Positions 36,941-48,828 of a stretch of DNA of 64,000 nt are shown in pieces. The notes under the pieces are model-generated. The model was not told where the DNA came from and did no database searches. It saw only the letters and a list, made by a program, of their open reading frames with translations. Source of the stretch: Nemophila menziesii (taxonomy: Eukaryota > Streptophyta > Magnoliopsida > Boraginales > Hydrophyllaceae). The translations under genes and the position numbers were made by a program. How positions within the stretch are numbered: position 1 is the stretch's first letter; every line of letters starts with the position of its first letter. The stretch is taken from NCBI GenBank assembly GCA_029959085.1, contig JARWIR010000027.1, forward strand, positions 1,488,001 to 1,552,000, in the 5' to 3' direction.

Positions 36941-38893
36941 AGTAAAGGAATAGAGGAATGCAAAAAGAAAGAACTTGAAGATATAATGGGAATTTCTAGT
37001 ACCAGTTCACTTGGTAAATATCTTGGCTTACCCTTAACACTGAAAAGATCGAAAATGGAAAATTTGAATTACATCAAAGATAGAATAATTAGCAAGGCTT
37101 CTAGTTGGACATCAAAATATTTATCTGAAGGTGGGAAAGAAGTTTTGATTAAAGCGGTAATACAAGCAATCCCAAATTATGCAATGTCTATCTTCGAATT
37201 TCCAAAGGCCTTGTGTAAAAAATTATCTAGTATTGTGTCTAATTTTTACTGGGATTCGATGGATAAGAAAAAAATTCATTGGGTGTCATGGTAATGAATA
37301 TCAATATCAAAAAGTATAGGTGGACTAGGATTCAGGGATTTTCATAAAATGAACATAGCAATGTTGGCTAGACAAGCATGGAAGATTATTAAAAATCCAG
37401 AGTCTCTTGTTGCTAAAGTGCTTAAAGGTATCTACTACCCGAAGACAGATATATGGAACGCCAAGCTAAAAGTTAAAAGGTCATGGGTTTGGGCTAGTAT
37501 ATTGAAAGGGGTACAATTCCTTAGGAATGAATGTTGTTGGCAGATTGGAAATGGTTTAACAGCTAATGTGTGGGATGATGCTTGGATCGCCCCAAAAATG
37601 AAGTTAGATAAATGCGAGTGGCTACCAATAAATAAAGTTGCTGAGTTGTTCAATAATGGATGCACGGGATGGAACGAGAATCTTGTTGATCTAATCTGTA
37701 ATGAACGAGAAAAAAAGGAGGTTGTTAATATTCCTTTACTAGGAATTGATAAAGAGGACAAACTAATTTGGCTAAATTCGCGAGATGGGGAATACAAGAC
37801 TAAGTCAGGATATCATGTGTTGGTAAACCATGAAGTATGTCTAGAAGCACAGCCGTCAAGAATGGGAGAAGCAAATAATGAAACATCAATGTGGGCAATG
37901 GTGTGGAAGTCAAACGTACCTACAAGAATGAGGAATTTTGTGTGGAAGCTATGTAATGATGCAATACCTACAAAAAAGAACCATATGAAAAAAAAGTGCG
38001 CCAAATCGACTTTATGTGAATGGTGTGAGAATAAGGAGGAATCAATAGAACATCTATTTATCCAATGCCCCCTAAGTATGGCGGTGTGGGCCCAATGAAC
38101 GCTTCAATTAAAGGTTAACGTTAACGAAAAATTAAAATTTAGCGAGTGGTTTATGAAGATCGCTGAAAAATTCTCGGAAAATGGACATAACAAACGATGG
38201 GTAATAAGTAATTTAATTGTACATTTATGGCATATCTGGAAGGCAAGAATGAAAGGGTTATTTGAAAGGAAAGAATGGAACGTTTCTGAGATTATTGATA
38301 GTTCCAACAGTCTTATAAACAGAGTATTCAAGCATAGTCAGATGCATGAGAATGGGAAGGAGAATATAAGGAGCTTAGAAGATAACAAGAATAATGAAGG
38401 GAAAAAGGACATGGAGGATGTTAACCTTTTTTGGTACAATGATGCGTCGTTTGTTAGTAACAATGAATGGAGTGGAATTGCATCTATAGCTATTAACCAA
38501 GAAGGAAAGGTGACCCGGAAAAAGTATAGAAGAGGCATCTATAAGACTGCGAAGGAAGGTGAGGCATGGGCCATTGTTCAAGCTATGAAAGACACAGATT
38601 TTATTAAAATTGAAAAAGCGAGATTTTACACGGACAACCTGGAAATTGCCCAGAGTATTAACAAAAAACAAAACATTGACTGGAAGATTAAACCGATAAT
38701 TGAAATAATTTGGAAATGGGCAGCAAGATATCCGAAATGGAAAGTTGAACACATCAGAAGAGATAGAAACGTGTTAGCTGATAACTATGCAAAATGCGCT
38801 AGGAAAATGAGAGAAATACCGGTGAAGAACTCGAATAGTGTTGAAGAAAATATTAAATTTTGTAATAATCTTTTGAAACGGTATTGTAATTGA
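36941..38893 (+). pseudogene. LINE-3 ORF2 remnant: RT end, zf-RVT, RNase H
   Basis: The frame is open from the truncation point (ECKKKELEDIMGISSTSSLG, KYLGLPLTLKRSK) through the RT thumb region to a stop at 37291. It continues at 37349-38098 with zf-RVT (MWAMVWKSNVPTRMRNFVWK, CEWCENKEESIEHLFIQCPL) and at 38153-38893 with the RNase H domain (WYNDASFVS, GEAWAIVQAMK, FYTDNLEIAQ, ending DRNVLADNYAKCARK). The three blocks are separated by only two breaks. It lacks the endonuclease and RT core, so it is dead on arrival. Confidence 0.88.
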
Positions 38894-38930
38894 ATTTCAA
38901 TTAATGACAAAAAAAAAAAAAGAAAAAAAA
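36941..38930 (+). mobile_element. LINE-3: 5'-truncated LINE with RNase H
   Basis: A plus-strand insertion with the 8-bp TSD GATAACTT (36933-36940, 38931-38938) and a 3' A-rich tail (38908-38930). It starts in the middle of the RT domain, as expected from incomplete target-primed reverse transcription. It lies inside the ORF1 tail of LINE-1, on the opposite strand. Confidence 0.9.
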
Positions 38931-40936
38931 GATAACTTGTAAGTTCGCAAAGGCATTAGAAGTCGGTATAAGGTTCGTAGCAGCTTTGTGATGCTTGTGA
39001 TGATGCATCACTAAATTTTGGACACTACCCATGTGCGGTTCTGATGCATTGACCACACCACTAAGGCACTAAAGTTGACCGCATCTTTGAGTAGTTGAGA
39101 ATTAACACTTTGTTGTTGAGGCTTCTCAGACTTAGAGCTATTAATAGCTTCTTCACCTGCTTTAATGCAGCTACTCCGAAGGTACTGGATACTCCTAAGA
39201 GTAACATATATAAGTTCTTTTAAATGACCTGTAGCGTTAGGTTGCACTAAAGGTGCCTTATTTAAATTTTTCCTATTTCCTTTAACCCCATCTCCAAAAT
39301 TGTTGTAAAAATTACCCACCTTATCTTGATCAACCATATACTAGCAATTTCTATTCTCATGTCCAAAAGTTTTGCATTTAAAACAACATAAAGGTAAATT
39401 CTCATATTCTACAATCACACAATACTTTATACCCTTATGCGAGACAAACTCCACACATAGCTTCCTTTCCTTACTCAAATCGAGCTCTACTAATACTCTC
39501 GCATAACTTATGTCTTCACTTTCAAACGTAATCCCATCCTTTTTTATTGGTTTACCCACTTGTGAAGCAATTTTCGCTAAACCTTTATCCGTTCTAGCTT
39601 GTTCCGAAAGTTTTCGTAAAATAATCCAAGAGGCATCTTTTTTATCTCTAGATTTCCAAAATCAAAGAAATCGGGTATTTCCGTTAGAAGTAGAAGTTTA
39701 CCATCCGAAAGGTAGGGGCCTTTTAATAGAATATTTCTTTTATCTTCATCCTTTCCAAATTTAAATATCAACCATCCGGTTGGGTGTTTTCGCACTTTAC
39801 AATCTACATTCCAAGTCTTTACGATTCTCCTCATATCTTCCATATCCGGGGATTTTTTCCCGCTACATAACCTATAAGAGAAAACCCAAACGCTTCTTCT
39901 ATAGTTAATACATCGGTCTCCAAGAGTTGCAATAACTCTCCTTCCACGGGTTCATAGTACTTGAGTTCTTTCCCAACCGATGGTTTTCTATTGTTCAAGA
40001 GGATATCTTTATAATCAATTCTCTTCTCCTTTTCACAAATTGAGTTGGATACACCCGAGCACTTAGCATCGGCGTCAATTATTCCGGTCGTAACGGATTT
40101 ATTGGTGGTCTTTTTACGCCTAAAATTGACCATTTTCTTTGATACTAGAGTGCCCTCAATTTCTCCTTCAATAAGCTTCACAATTTCTAAATTTTGTGAG
40201 TTGGGAATTTCGTCAAACACTTGATTTGCCACTAGTTTTTCCCAAATTTTTTCCATAATTTTTTTGTCAAATCTTCCACACACTTGCAAGAATTTGTTTT
40301 TTGCTTCCAATGATGTATCAAAATGTAATATCCCATCATAACTCTCTTCTAAAGAGCTTTCAAGAGTAGTTTCTAAATTTGGCTTCGGAATCCTCAAATC
40401 CTCTCCTAAAAAAGTACCAAAAGGACCAAGATCTGGTGGGTTATGATCTAGCGTGAGGCTAGGCATACCCAGAGGGTATCGGGGATCCGGGTTTACCCGA
40501 GACGTGAGGTTCTCGGGGTCCGGTGACTCTTTGGTGGAGGAGGCGAGGTGGGGAAGAAAATCATCTCCCGGGTCCAAATAGGACGGAGAAACTCTTCGAT
40601 CTTTGGACAAGTGAGACGGGTCCGTCATGTTCGTAATGAATCAAGAAGAAAAGCCGTTGGTAAGACGCTAGATCGAAGGAATTTAGAAGAAAGATCTCTA
40701 ACCTTATTTTTGGCTTTTTTTATTTGTGCATAATCTCTCTTAGTTTTAAATACCCATTTAGACCGTTGGTTTTCTTGCTTTTAGGAAATTTGGTTACAGT
40801 CCATACACCGTTATAGTGCCTCAGCGTGCATGTATTAGACCCACATATAGGAATTCAGACTTGGCTCAATATCTTTTAACGAACTTGGTTCATTGTCCAA
40901 ATTAATTGTCTTCTTTAACAATCAAGTCGTATTCAA

Positions 40937-41425
40937 AAAATGGGTCGAACAGCGTGGTGGTTTAAAAAAAATCGGTTCAAAATGTGCTCTCTGGCACATT
41001 TATCAAAAAACCTAATCTTCACCTCTGTTGACCTCCACAGACAGCCAGCCTACCAACCCAACCAACCTCACAGTATTGTCATCTCCTTCACCCCACCAAG
41101 TTACCGATCCTCCACTTCCACCACCAAACTACCCCAGTCCCTGCCGACCCTCTTTTTTCATCACTAAATCATCCAAACCCATTTCTTATTTTCATCAAGG
41201 CTCACCTCCTTCTCCATCCCTAAGCCTCTCCATCCAGGCCACCGATCTTTTACCGCTGCCATACCTTTCACAGCCTAGACCAATAACGGCTGTCCAAACC
41301 CTAGCCGATGGATCATCTTCTTGGGCCCCTTCAAATTTTGGACGGCCGACTACAGTCCATATCAGGGAACAGCGGCTCCAAGCCCATTCATCGAAGAAGC
41401 ACAGACATCATTTTCTTCACGCTAC
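40937..41425 (+). other. LINE-2 5' region, CT/CCA-rich
   Basis: Pyrimidine-rich leader typical of plant LINE 5' UTRs. A Pro/Ser-rich frame (41028 up to the gypsy insertion, starting MTSTDSQPTNP) has no domain and would stop ~25 bp past the insertion, so I do not call it coding. Confidence 0.5.
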
Positions 41426-43167
41426 TGATGTCTCCCTATTTGTTCTAATTCTTAGCCCATTGGAGACATCCTTTTAGGTGAATAAATGAGTTATTTGATA
41501 GACTTTTAGGCTTATTTGATCATATTGCACTTTCTCCCATTGGAAATTAACTATTTGCGGAATCTGAGCTTTTGTGCGTAAATTTGACTATTTTTAATGC
41601 AAAGTTAATCGGTTCTTGAAAGACAAATCCAAGGAGGAGAAGTGAGAATAAAGTCTTAGTGTATTTTAGAGTGTTAGGAAATGTTTTTACTAGAGTTTCT
41701 ATTTTTAGAGTACACTTTCCTATTTCGATTTCTTGATTTATTGATTTATTCTTTTTAAGCATATGCGGTTTAATTATTTATTTAATGTGAAGATTTAAGA
41801 GATAAATGGTAATTACTTAGAGGCCAAGTCAAGATAAAGATGAAAGGAAAGAAGATTTACATGGAAATAACAAAGAAGGAAAAGATAAAGCTGCCTTGTG
41901 AATCTGAAAATCCATCCACGTTTTAGAGATTAAATCATAATTAAATATTGGCATGGATTCTGGAAGAATGGTCTGTACCAATAGAAAGAGATTTCCAAGA
42001 CAAGCAGTTTCATATATTGGAACTTTTCAAACGGATAGCTATTGAAAAAGATATGACCAAATCAAATCAGCAGCAAAATCTTATCTTTCCTAGAATTTAG
42101 AGCTACGAATTTAAAAGTCTTTGACTTGTCTTCCACTCCAAGCAAATTCGACCTAGGGTCTTCCAACACCTATAAATACACCTCTTAGACCTAATAATTC
42201 AGTACCTCTCAATTATTATTCAATATATACATCTTTAGAGAGAGAGTCAGAGACTTCAAGAGCAAGAAGGCAAAGGAGAAGCTAGAGCTAGAGGAATTCT
42301 GTTCTTCCATCAACAATCATCTAATCCTTAGGTTATATATTTCTTTTCTGTAATTAAATATGATGTCTTTCTATTTAGTTTCAGTCTTTAATATTTCCAT
42401 GAGCTAAACTTTTATATACTTGAGAATCGCAATATAAGGATGAACCTTAATTAATTATTTCTATGTTTTGAATTTGGGATTGTTTAGATTTAAATTGAAT
42501 TAGGTCTTAGATATTGGATATTACTTTGTTCTTAATCACTATTTCTTTTCCGTACAACTAGAAATAGATTTTAGTATTTGGGCTATTCACTTTAGTGGCG
42601 AAGTGATCATCCGACAGGGGGGTTTGAATACAGATCTAGGTAATACCCGTGTAATGTCCGTTATTGACCGACAGGCTTAACTAGTTACATAGCCAAAGAG
42701 GTAAAATCATATCATCTGAAGAGCCATATTCGACCATACAGGTGTTTATGATACTTTAGGATAGCTTCTAGGTCCACCCAACAGGGGGCTAGGAGATATT
42801 AGAGTCCCGACTAGTATACTAATACCAATTCTACCCTTAAACAAAGCATAGGTTATATTGAGTAGGTGGATTCCTTGCGAGACTCAAGTATATCTCTTAT
42901 CTGAAGTCAGTCTTTTATTTGCTTTTGTTTATTTACATTTAGTTTTTATTTATTTGCATCTTAGTTTTAAGAAAACCAAACAAATATATATTATTTTACT
43001 TTTCTGTTAAACAATTATTCTTGCTATCTGATTAATACTGGAGTTGAACCTAATCCGTCCTTGAGAACGAACTCGATTTATCGAATATTACTTGGACAAC
43101 CGTACACTTGCGGTAATAGTGGTTCCTTTACTTTCGCATTAATTTAATAACACACCAGGTTCCACCA
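41426..43167 (+). repeat. 5' LTR of the LARD-like element
   Basis: 1742 bp, with a TATA-like ctataaatacacctc near 42170. Nearly identical to 47070-48827 apart from short indels (for example a deletion near 41870 relative to the 3' LTR). Confidence 0.92.
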
Positions 43168-43173
43168 AGTTTT

Positions 43174-43191
43174 TGGCGCCGCTGCCGGGGA
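43174..43191 (+). promoter_or_regulatory. Primer-binding site, Athila/Tat type
   Basis: TGGCGCCGCTGCCGGGGA lies six bases after the 5' LTR. This is the PBS class generally attributed to tRNA-Asp in plant Athila/Tat elements. Confidence 0.88.
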
Positions 43192-43232
43192 CGGTAGCGT
43201 GAGACCCCGGTGTTAATCTTTAGTAGTTGTAA

Positions 43233-43955
43233 TTGTTTATTTATTTTTTCAGATTTACGCTTGGTTTTTGTTTTTGTTGTACAGATTTTTATTCAGGTAA
43301 TGATGAAGACTCTTCGGGACAACAACAATGGGGTAGTAACTTCTACCAACAATTCTATCAATACCCGCAAGAGCAAGATTGGAACAACCAATGGATCGGG
43401 AATAATCAACAACAATCATCATATCACTATCCCCAGGAGCAAGGATGGAACAACCAATGGGTTGGAAACATTCAACAACCTCCACCTCATCACTATCAGC
43501 AAGAAATTGACAATGAGATACGTTCTAAACTCTAGCACTTAGTAGAAGAAACAAACGCCATCCAAGCACGCATGCAACAGATGGTAGAAGAATGGGGTAG
43601 TATGTCTTGTGAAGATTCCACTCCCCCGAGGGATGGAAGAGATCAACTGGAAGAAGTAGTTGAGGAGGAGGTGTTGAAGGAAGATACTATTGATAGTGAT
43701 ATGACCATCATGCCGGTTATAAAAGAAGACCACCATGTGGTTGACAATCTTATTAGCATGGTGGAAGAAGAAGTAGCAAAGAAAATCCTAGAAACTGAGA
43801 TTGCTATTCCTATGGTGCGTGCACAGGATCATGATACAGAACACAAACAAGAAAAAGAGGTGATCGAGATTCAGATTCCACATCAAGAATATGATGAAGT
43901 AATAGTGGAAGATTGGGTTGAAAGCGAAGACGAATGTGAAGTGGTTGAGAAATAA
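43233..43955 (+). pseudogene. Gag-linker-like reading frame with one stop
   Basis: One frame runs 43233-43955 with a single TAG at 43533. The first part is Gln/Asn/Trp-rich with a duplicated motif (YPQEQDWNNQWIGN and YPQEQGWNNQWVGN), then a coiled-coil-like stretch around the stop (ETNAIQARMQQMVEEW), then a strongly acidic tail (EEVVEEEVLKED). This resembles the segment between capsid and protease in Athila/Tat polyproteins. No zinc knuckle or protease is present. The frame has no clear ATG at its 5' end. An overlapping frame does have ATGATG at 43299 but looks like a shadow. Confidence 0.6.
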
Positions 43956-44081
43956 ATTGAAGAGTTAAAGCTTCATAATAAAAGAGAAATCAAAGTCCCA
44001 CTACAAAAAGTTCACCAATCACTATCTCCACCACAAGTCATCATTAGAGATAAAATATCGGAATCATCTCTATTATTAAAA

Positions 44082-44426
44082 ATGATCAATAGGTGCTACG
44101 CAAGAAAGGTGCTACACCGCGAGAGTAAAGCGGCAAGGAGGAGCACCTACCCACCACACTTTAAAGAGGAACACGAGATTAAAGAGAATGAAAATGAGCT
44201 TATACCGTTGAGGATGGTTATCTACTATCGTGTGGTGAAGAATACGTTTCGTCATGAAAGTAAGAAGGCGAAACGGAGATACTACCCTCCCCCTTTCAGA
44301 GATCGATTGAATAAAATTTTAAGGGGGAAGGTTTCAAATACATGCCAAGGACGAGGCGAATTCAAGCGGAGGAGAACCGCAAGGGCCTCAATACCATCTT
44401 CATGGAAGGTAACGCGTCGAACTTAA
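44082..44426 (+). CDS. Small basic reading frame in the LARD-like element, function unknown
   Basis: 114 codons, rich in Arg/Lys, containing an internal duplication: RKVLHRESKAARRSTYPPHF and KNTFRHESKKAKRRYYPPPF. It is followed within 30 bp by cttgggagacaaccc, a motif also present on the minus strand near 62595-62610 in the Athila-like element. That suggests it occupies the place where a polyprotein normally ends. No domain is recognised. It may be a scrambled integrase tail or a spurious frame. Confidence 0.35.
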   Translation: MINRCYARKVLHRESKAARRSTYPPHFKEEHEIKENENELIPLRMVIYYRVVKNTFRHESKKAKRRYYPPPFRDRLNKILRGKVSNTCQGRGEFKRRRTARASIPSSWKVTRRT

Positions 44427-44599
44427 AAACGTAATAAACAAAAGTGCTTCTTGGGAGACAACCCATGTTTAATTTTTCTTTAAGTTTTTAATTATAAATT
44501 AGTGTCGAGTTTTAGTGTCTACTTTTAAAAGAAATGAGAAGGGTAGTGTGTTAATGGTGCAGGAATCGAGTTTGGGGTGCTAGGAGGGAAAAATTCGGC

Positions 44600-44935
44600 G
44601 CGAGGTCCGGTATACCGCCCCAGAACCCCGGTATACCGCAAGAAGAAAACCCGTGTCACGTGTTACTCACGCGGGTTTTAATCAGAAAGGAGAAAAAAAT
44701 TTCGATGCGCGGTCAGGTATACCGCGTGAGATGTCCGGTATACCGCAGGAGGGAAAAACCCGTACCACGGGTTAGGTACCGCGGGTTTTTTGACGGAAAA
44801 GAGATAGTGAACAGTAGCAAAAAACGCGTGCCACGGGGTATATATCACGGGTTCTTGGCAGAGACAAAAATTTGGAGCAGCAGAAGCTGCGGTATACCGC
44901 GGGTCATGCCCGGTGTACCGCGCTATGTCGGTTTT
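44600..44935. repeat. GC-rich palindromic minisatellite
   Basis: Repeated dyads of the types GGTATACCGC, ACCCGTGTCACGTG and ACCGCGGGTT, with a rough period of 100-110 bp, in an otherwise AT-rich element. A matching block occurs in the Athila-like element at 61570-61891 and 62373-62435. Confidence 0.75.
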
Positions 44936-47056
44936 GAAGAGTCTTTACCTTATAAGCTTCTTACCTTGTCAAGACTAAACCCTAACCTCCCCCAATACGA
45001 ATTTTTCAGAACTTAACCCTTATATACCTGCACAAAGACCACTACAACACCCAAGAACATTAAATCCTTCCTCCTAATCCATTCCAAACACACATCCAAC
45101 ACCACAATCCTTCAAGAACATCAAGAAATCTTCTCCTTCAACCTTAAGCCTCTTCACCAAAGCTTCAATCCTATTTATTAAACCCTCCCCAAGCCATTAC
45201 ATATTCATTACCCATCTCATATAACACCAAAATCCTTCATTACAAATCCTCAAAACGTCAAATTTCAAAACTCTTCTCTAGTTTTTGATTATTTGAAGTT
45301 TTGAGTTTGGGGTCCATTGAGATGTTGAAGATTGGAAGGTCAAGAATACCGTGGAGAGGAAGAAGAAGTTGGAGAACATCTTAGTAAACTTTTGGGTGTT
45401 GAAAGATGTAGTTGAAAGAATTTTGGGAGGATAATCATGAAGAGGTGTTGAAACCCATAGGAAAAATCACAAAAGAGTTGGAGCTTATGCAAATCATATT
45501 ACGTGGAGTGAGCAATGTTCAACATGCCACCTACGCAACACAAGGAGCTCAACCTACACGCAACCATGGAAACCAGCTTCGTGCTGGTTCAGATACGTTT
45601 TCCTATCCCTTTCTTATTTGTTTTATTTGTTTATTTGCTTTATTCAGTCTTTTTCGAGTCGTGTGGACACGACTCATTTTTAAGTTTGGGGTGGGGTTCG
45701 TTGCCTCATCCCAATTTTATGTGTTTTACTGTTTTTTTTTTAAATTAATCTAAGGGTTGCGTTGACTGTAGAGTATTTTAAATGCCCCCATCAAGCATGC
45801 TTTTTATGAATTTATGATAGAAAATAGTTGACTTTAGGAGTTAGTGTAAACTGAACTTTGATTGCATGAAAACATGAGATAATTGATAGGAAAAATTAAT
45901 GAACAATGCAAAAGAAGTAAACTTGTACTTAAGGATAATAAGTGGTTTGTAGAACGTGAGATCTAAATGAGTAGAGAACCCACTTAGGTATGAACTAGAG
46001 ACAAATTGTGTAAATAGGAAAATGATAGAGGCAGTTCTTTGTTAGCCCTTTGAATCCTTTTTGGCCTTCTATCCCTGAATTAATTTTATCCTTCTTAGAC
46101 AAATTTTTAGCCTTTAAGCCTTTCTTTTGTCGCCACATTATAAGCAAATATCCCTTTAGATTGTTAGGCATGACCATATGACCCGCACTTGAATCACGAT
46201 CCTGAGACTTCCTGTCTTGAGCTTGAGTTTGGGGTGGTGGGTCCACTATATGGGAATTTACATTGGGTTGGGATTTTTGAGCTTATCAATTGTGCTTTGT
46301 GCTATATATGATGATGATTCACAGGTTTATTATATTGTAACCCTTTGCCGGGGTAATAGTGAATGGAAAAGAAGCTTCGAGCTCAAGTTATGAATAGGCA
46401 TAACTATGAAAAAAATAGCATATTATCTCAACATTAAAACGAGAGTCATAGCTATATAAAAGAAAAAAAAAATGAATGATTTGAAAAGAAAATATATTTG
46501 GACCGGCAAAGTGGAAATTTTTAAGTGAATCATCCTTAGTGCTAATTGGGTTAATTTGGGGACGCTAATTAAGCGCATCAATTGGGTTGAGTGAGAACAT
46601 AATTCGAGTGTAAACTCAAGCTCTTGGACAGTTTTGTTGATGGTAAGTGAGGAGAGAGCCACAAGCTCACTTCAAATTTACCAAATATACATACCATACC
46701 GTCCTTCAGCCTATGCTAAAACCGTAAAGACCTCGTGATTCCTAGATGTACAGTGAGTTAATAGGGATTATTCTAAGTGGAACATTCAAAGCAAGTAAAG
46801 ATCGAGGAACACCCTATAGCCACCATCTTGAGATAAGTAATAAGCGTAACCTTCTAGCATTGTGAAATTAATTTTGGATTGATATTGTTTTGTATTTGAT
46901 TTTGCATGATAAGTGTAGGTGTATATTAATTCCTAGGTTAGACTATATGAAATTTGTTTTAAGTTTTGCTTTGGGATTATTTTCTAGATTCTACCATCTG
47001 CGTTCACCTAAAAGATCCTTTGTTTTTATTTTACTTTGTCGGGACGACAAAGGTTT
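44936..47056. other. 3' internal region of the LARD-like element
   Basis: Frames at 45412-45753 (MKEFWEDNHEEVLKPIGKIT) and elsewhere have no known domain. The stretch 45750-47056 is homologous, in the same element-relative position, to 58366-59800 of the Athila-like element (shared minus-sense word DPPPQTQA and the words tttgccggggtaat and ccggcaaagtgg). This shows common ancestry of the two elements. Confidence 0.6.
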
Positions 47057-47069
47057 GAGTTTGGGGTCT

Positions 47070-48827
47070 TGATGTCTTCCTATATTTCTAATTCTTAGCT
47101 CATTGGAGACATCCTTTTAGGTGAATAAATGAGTTATTTGATAGACTTTTAGGCTTATTTGATCATATTGCACTTTCTCCCCTTGGAAATTAACTATTTG
47201 CGGAATCTGAGCTTTTGTGCGTAAATTTGACTATTTTTAATGCAAAGTTAATCGGTTCTTGAAAGACCAATCCAAGGAGGAGAAGTGAGAATAAAGTCTT
47301 AGTGTATTTTAGAGTGTTAGGAAATGTTTTTGCTAGAGTTTCTATTTTTAGAGTACACTTTCCTATTTCGATTTCTTGATTTATTGATTTATTCTTTTTA
47401 AGCATATGCGGTTTAATTATTTATTTAATGTGAAGCTTTAAGAGATAAATGGTAATTACTTAGAGGCCAAGTCAAGATAAAGATGAAAGGAAAGAAGATT
47501 TACATGGAAATAAGAAGATTTAGGAAAGATTCATTCAAAGAAGGAAAAGATAAAGCTGCCTTGTGAATCTGAAAATCCAGCCACGTTTTAGAGATTAAAT
47601 AATAATTAAATATTGGCATGGATTCTGGACGAATGGTCTGTACCAATAGAAAGAGATTTCCAAGACAAGCAGTTTCATATATTGGAACTCTTCAAACGGA
47701 TAAGTATTGAAAAAGATATGACCAAATCAAATCAGCAGCAAAATCTTATCTTTCCTAGAATTTAGAGCTACGAATTTAAGAGTCTTTGACTTGTCTTCCA
47801 CTCCAAGCAAATTCGACCTAGGGTCTTCCAACACCTATAAATATACCCTTTAGACCTCATAATTCAGTACCTCTCAATTATTATTCAATATATACATCTT
47901 TAGAGAGAGAGAGTCAGAGACTTCAAGAGCAAGAAGGCAAAGGAGAAGCTAGAGCTGGAGGAATTCTGTTCTTCCATCAACAGTCATCTAATCCTTAGGT
48001 TATATATTTCTTTTCTGTAATTAAATATGATGTCTTTCTATTTAGTTTCAGTCTTTAATATTTCCATGAGCTAAACTTTTATATACTTGAGAATCGCAAT
48101 AAAAGGATGAACCTTAATTAATTATTTCTATGTTTTGAATTTGGGATTGTTTAGATTTAAATTGAATTAGGTCTTAGATATTGGATATTACTTTGTTCTT
48201 AATCACTATTTCTTTTCCGTACAACTAGAAATAGATTTTAGTATTTGGGCTATTCACTTTAGTGGCGAAGTGATCATCCGACAGGGGGGTTTGAATACAG
48301 ATCTAGGTAATACCCGTGTAATGTCCGTTATTGACCGACAGGCTTAACTAGTTACATAGCCAAAGAGGTAAAATCATATCATCCGAAGAGCCATATTCGA
48401 CCATACAGGTGTTTATGATACTTTAGGATAGCTTCTAGGTCCACCCGACAGGGGGCTAGGAGATATTAGAGTCCCGACTAGTATACTAATACCAATTCTA
48501 CCCTTAAACAAAGCATAGGTTATATTGAGTAGGTGGATTCCTTGCGAGACTCAAGTATATCTCTTATCTGAAGTCAGTCTTTTATTTACTTTTGTTTATT
48601 TACATTTAGTTTTTTGCATCTTAGTTTTAAGAAAACCAAACAAAAATCTATTATTTTACTTTCCTGTTAAACAATTATTCTTGCTATCTGATTAATACTG
48701 GAGTTGAACCTAATCCGTCCTTGAGAACGAACTCGATTTATCGAATATTACTTGGACAACCGTACACTTGAGGTAATAGTGGTTCCTTTACTTTCGCATT
48801 AATTTAATAACACACCAGGACCCACCA
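47070..48827 (+). repeat. 3' LTR of the LARD-like element
   Basis: 1758 bp, matches 41426-43167. Ends GGACCCACCA and is followed by the TSD GCTAT. Confidence 0.93.
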
Positions 48828-48828
48828 G

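Larger units (their letters stand above)
34922..40628 (-). pseudogene. LINE-1 ORF1: DUF4283 and zinc knuckle, split by two insertions
   Basis: RNA-binding ORF1 protein. The ATG is at 40628. An N-terminal linker is followed by DUF4283 (GKDEDKRNILLKGPYL near 39750, after a frameshift near 39840), a CX2CX4HX4C knuckle (CFKCKTFGHENRNC at 39382-39341, followed by a stop) and a C-terminal tail. The tail reads into the LINE-3 target near 38938 and resumes at 36932 (TAEHKDNTDLRQ), is cut again by the solo LTR at 35131-36669, and resumes up to TAG at 34922 (VSKKRKSVKLVSKETILEG). Both junctions keep the frame if one TSD copy is removed. Confidence 0.82.
31344..40900 (-). mobile_element. LINE-1: L1-type retrotransposon in the copia 5' LTR
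   Basis: A minus-strand non-LTR element flanked by the 16-bp TSD ATTAATTGTCTTCTTT (31328-31343 and 40901-40916). Its 3' end is at the left with a short A-tail, seen as the T-run at 31344-31348. It contains ORF1 (40628 to 34922) and ORF2 (34870 to 31458). It is itself interrupted by a solo LTR (35131-36669) and LINE-3 (36941-38930). ORF2 ends in a zinc-binding RT-associated domain, and I see no RNase H, unlike LINE-2. It looks near full length (about 6 kb without the insertions). Confidence 0.92.
41426..48827 (+). mobile_element. Non-autonomous Ty3/gypsy element (LARD-like), complete
   Basis: LTRs at 41426-43167 and 47070-48827 (TGATGTCT...CCACCA), an Athila/Tat-type PBS (43174-43191), a polypurine tract (gagtttggggtct, 47057-47069) and the TSD GCTAC/GCTAT (41421-41425, 48828-48832; one mismatch). 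The 3.9-kb interior has a gag-like linker frame, a basic frame and a GC-rich palindromic minisatellite, but no protease, RT, RNase H or integrase. It depends on a relative for movement. The LTR D1 at 28457-30218 belongs to the same family. Confidence 0.92.

Noticed and set aside
41028..41425. Pro/Ser-rich protein at the 5' end of LINE-2
   Set aside because: It has low-complexity composition typical of plant LINE leaders, and the frame closes just after the gypsy insertion point if the LARD is removed.
44660..45016. 118-codon Arg-rich frame as a gene
   Set aside because: It reads through the GC-rich palindromic minisatellite and has no domain; open frames are expected in such GC-rich repeats.
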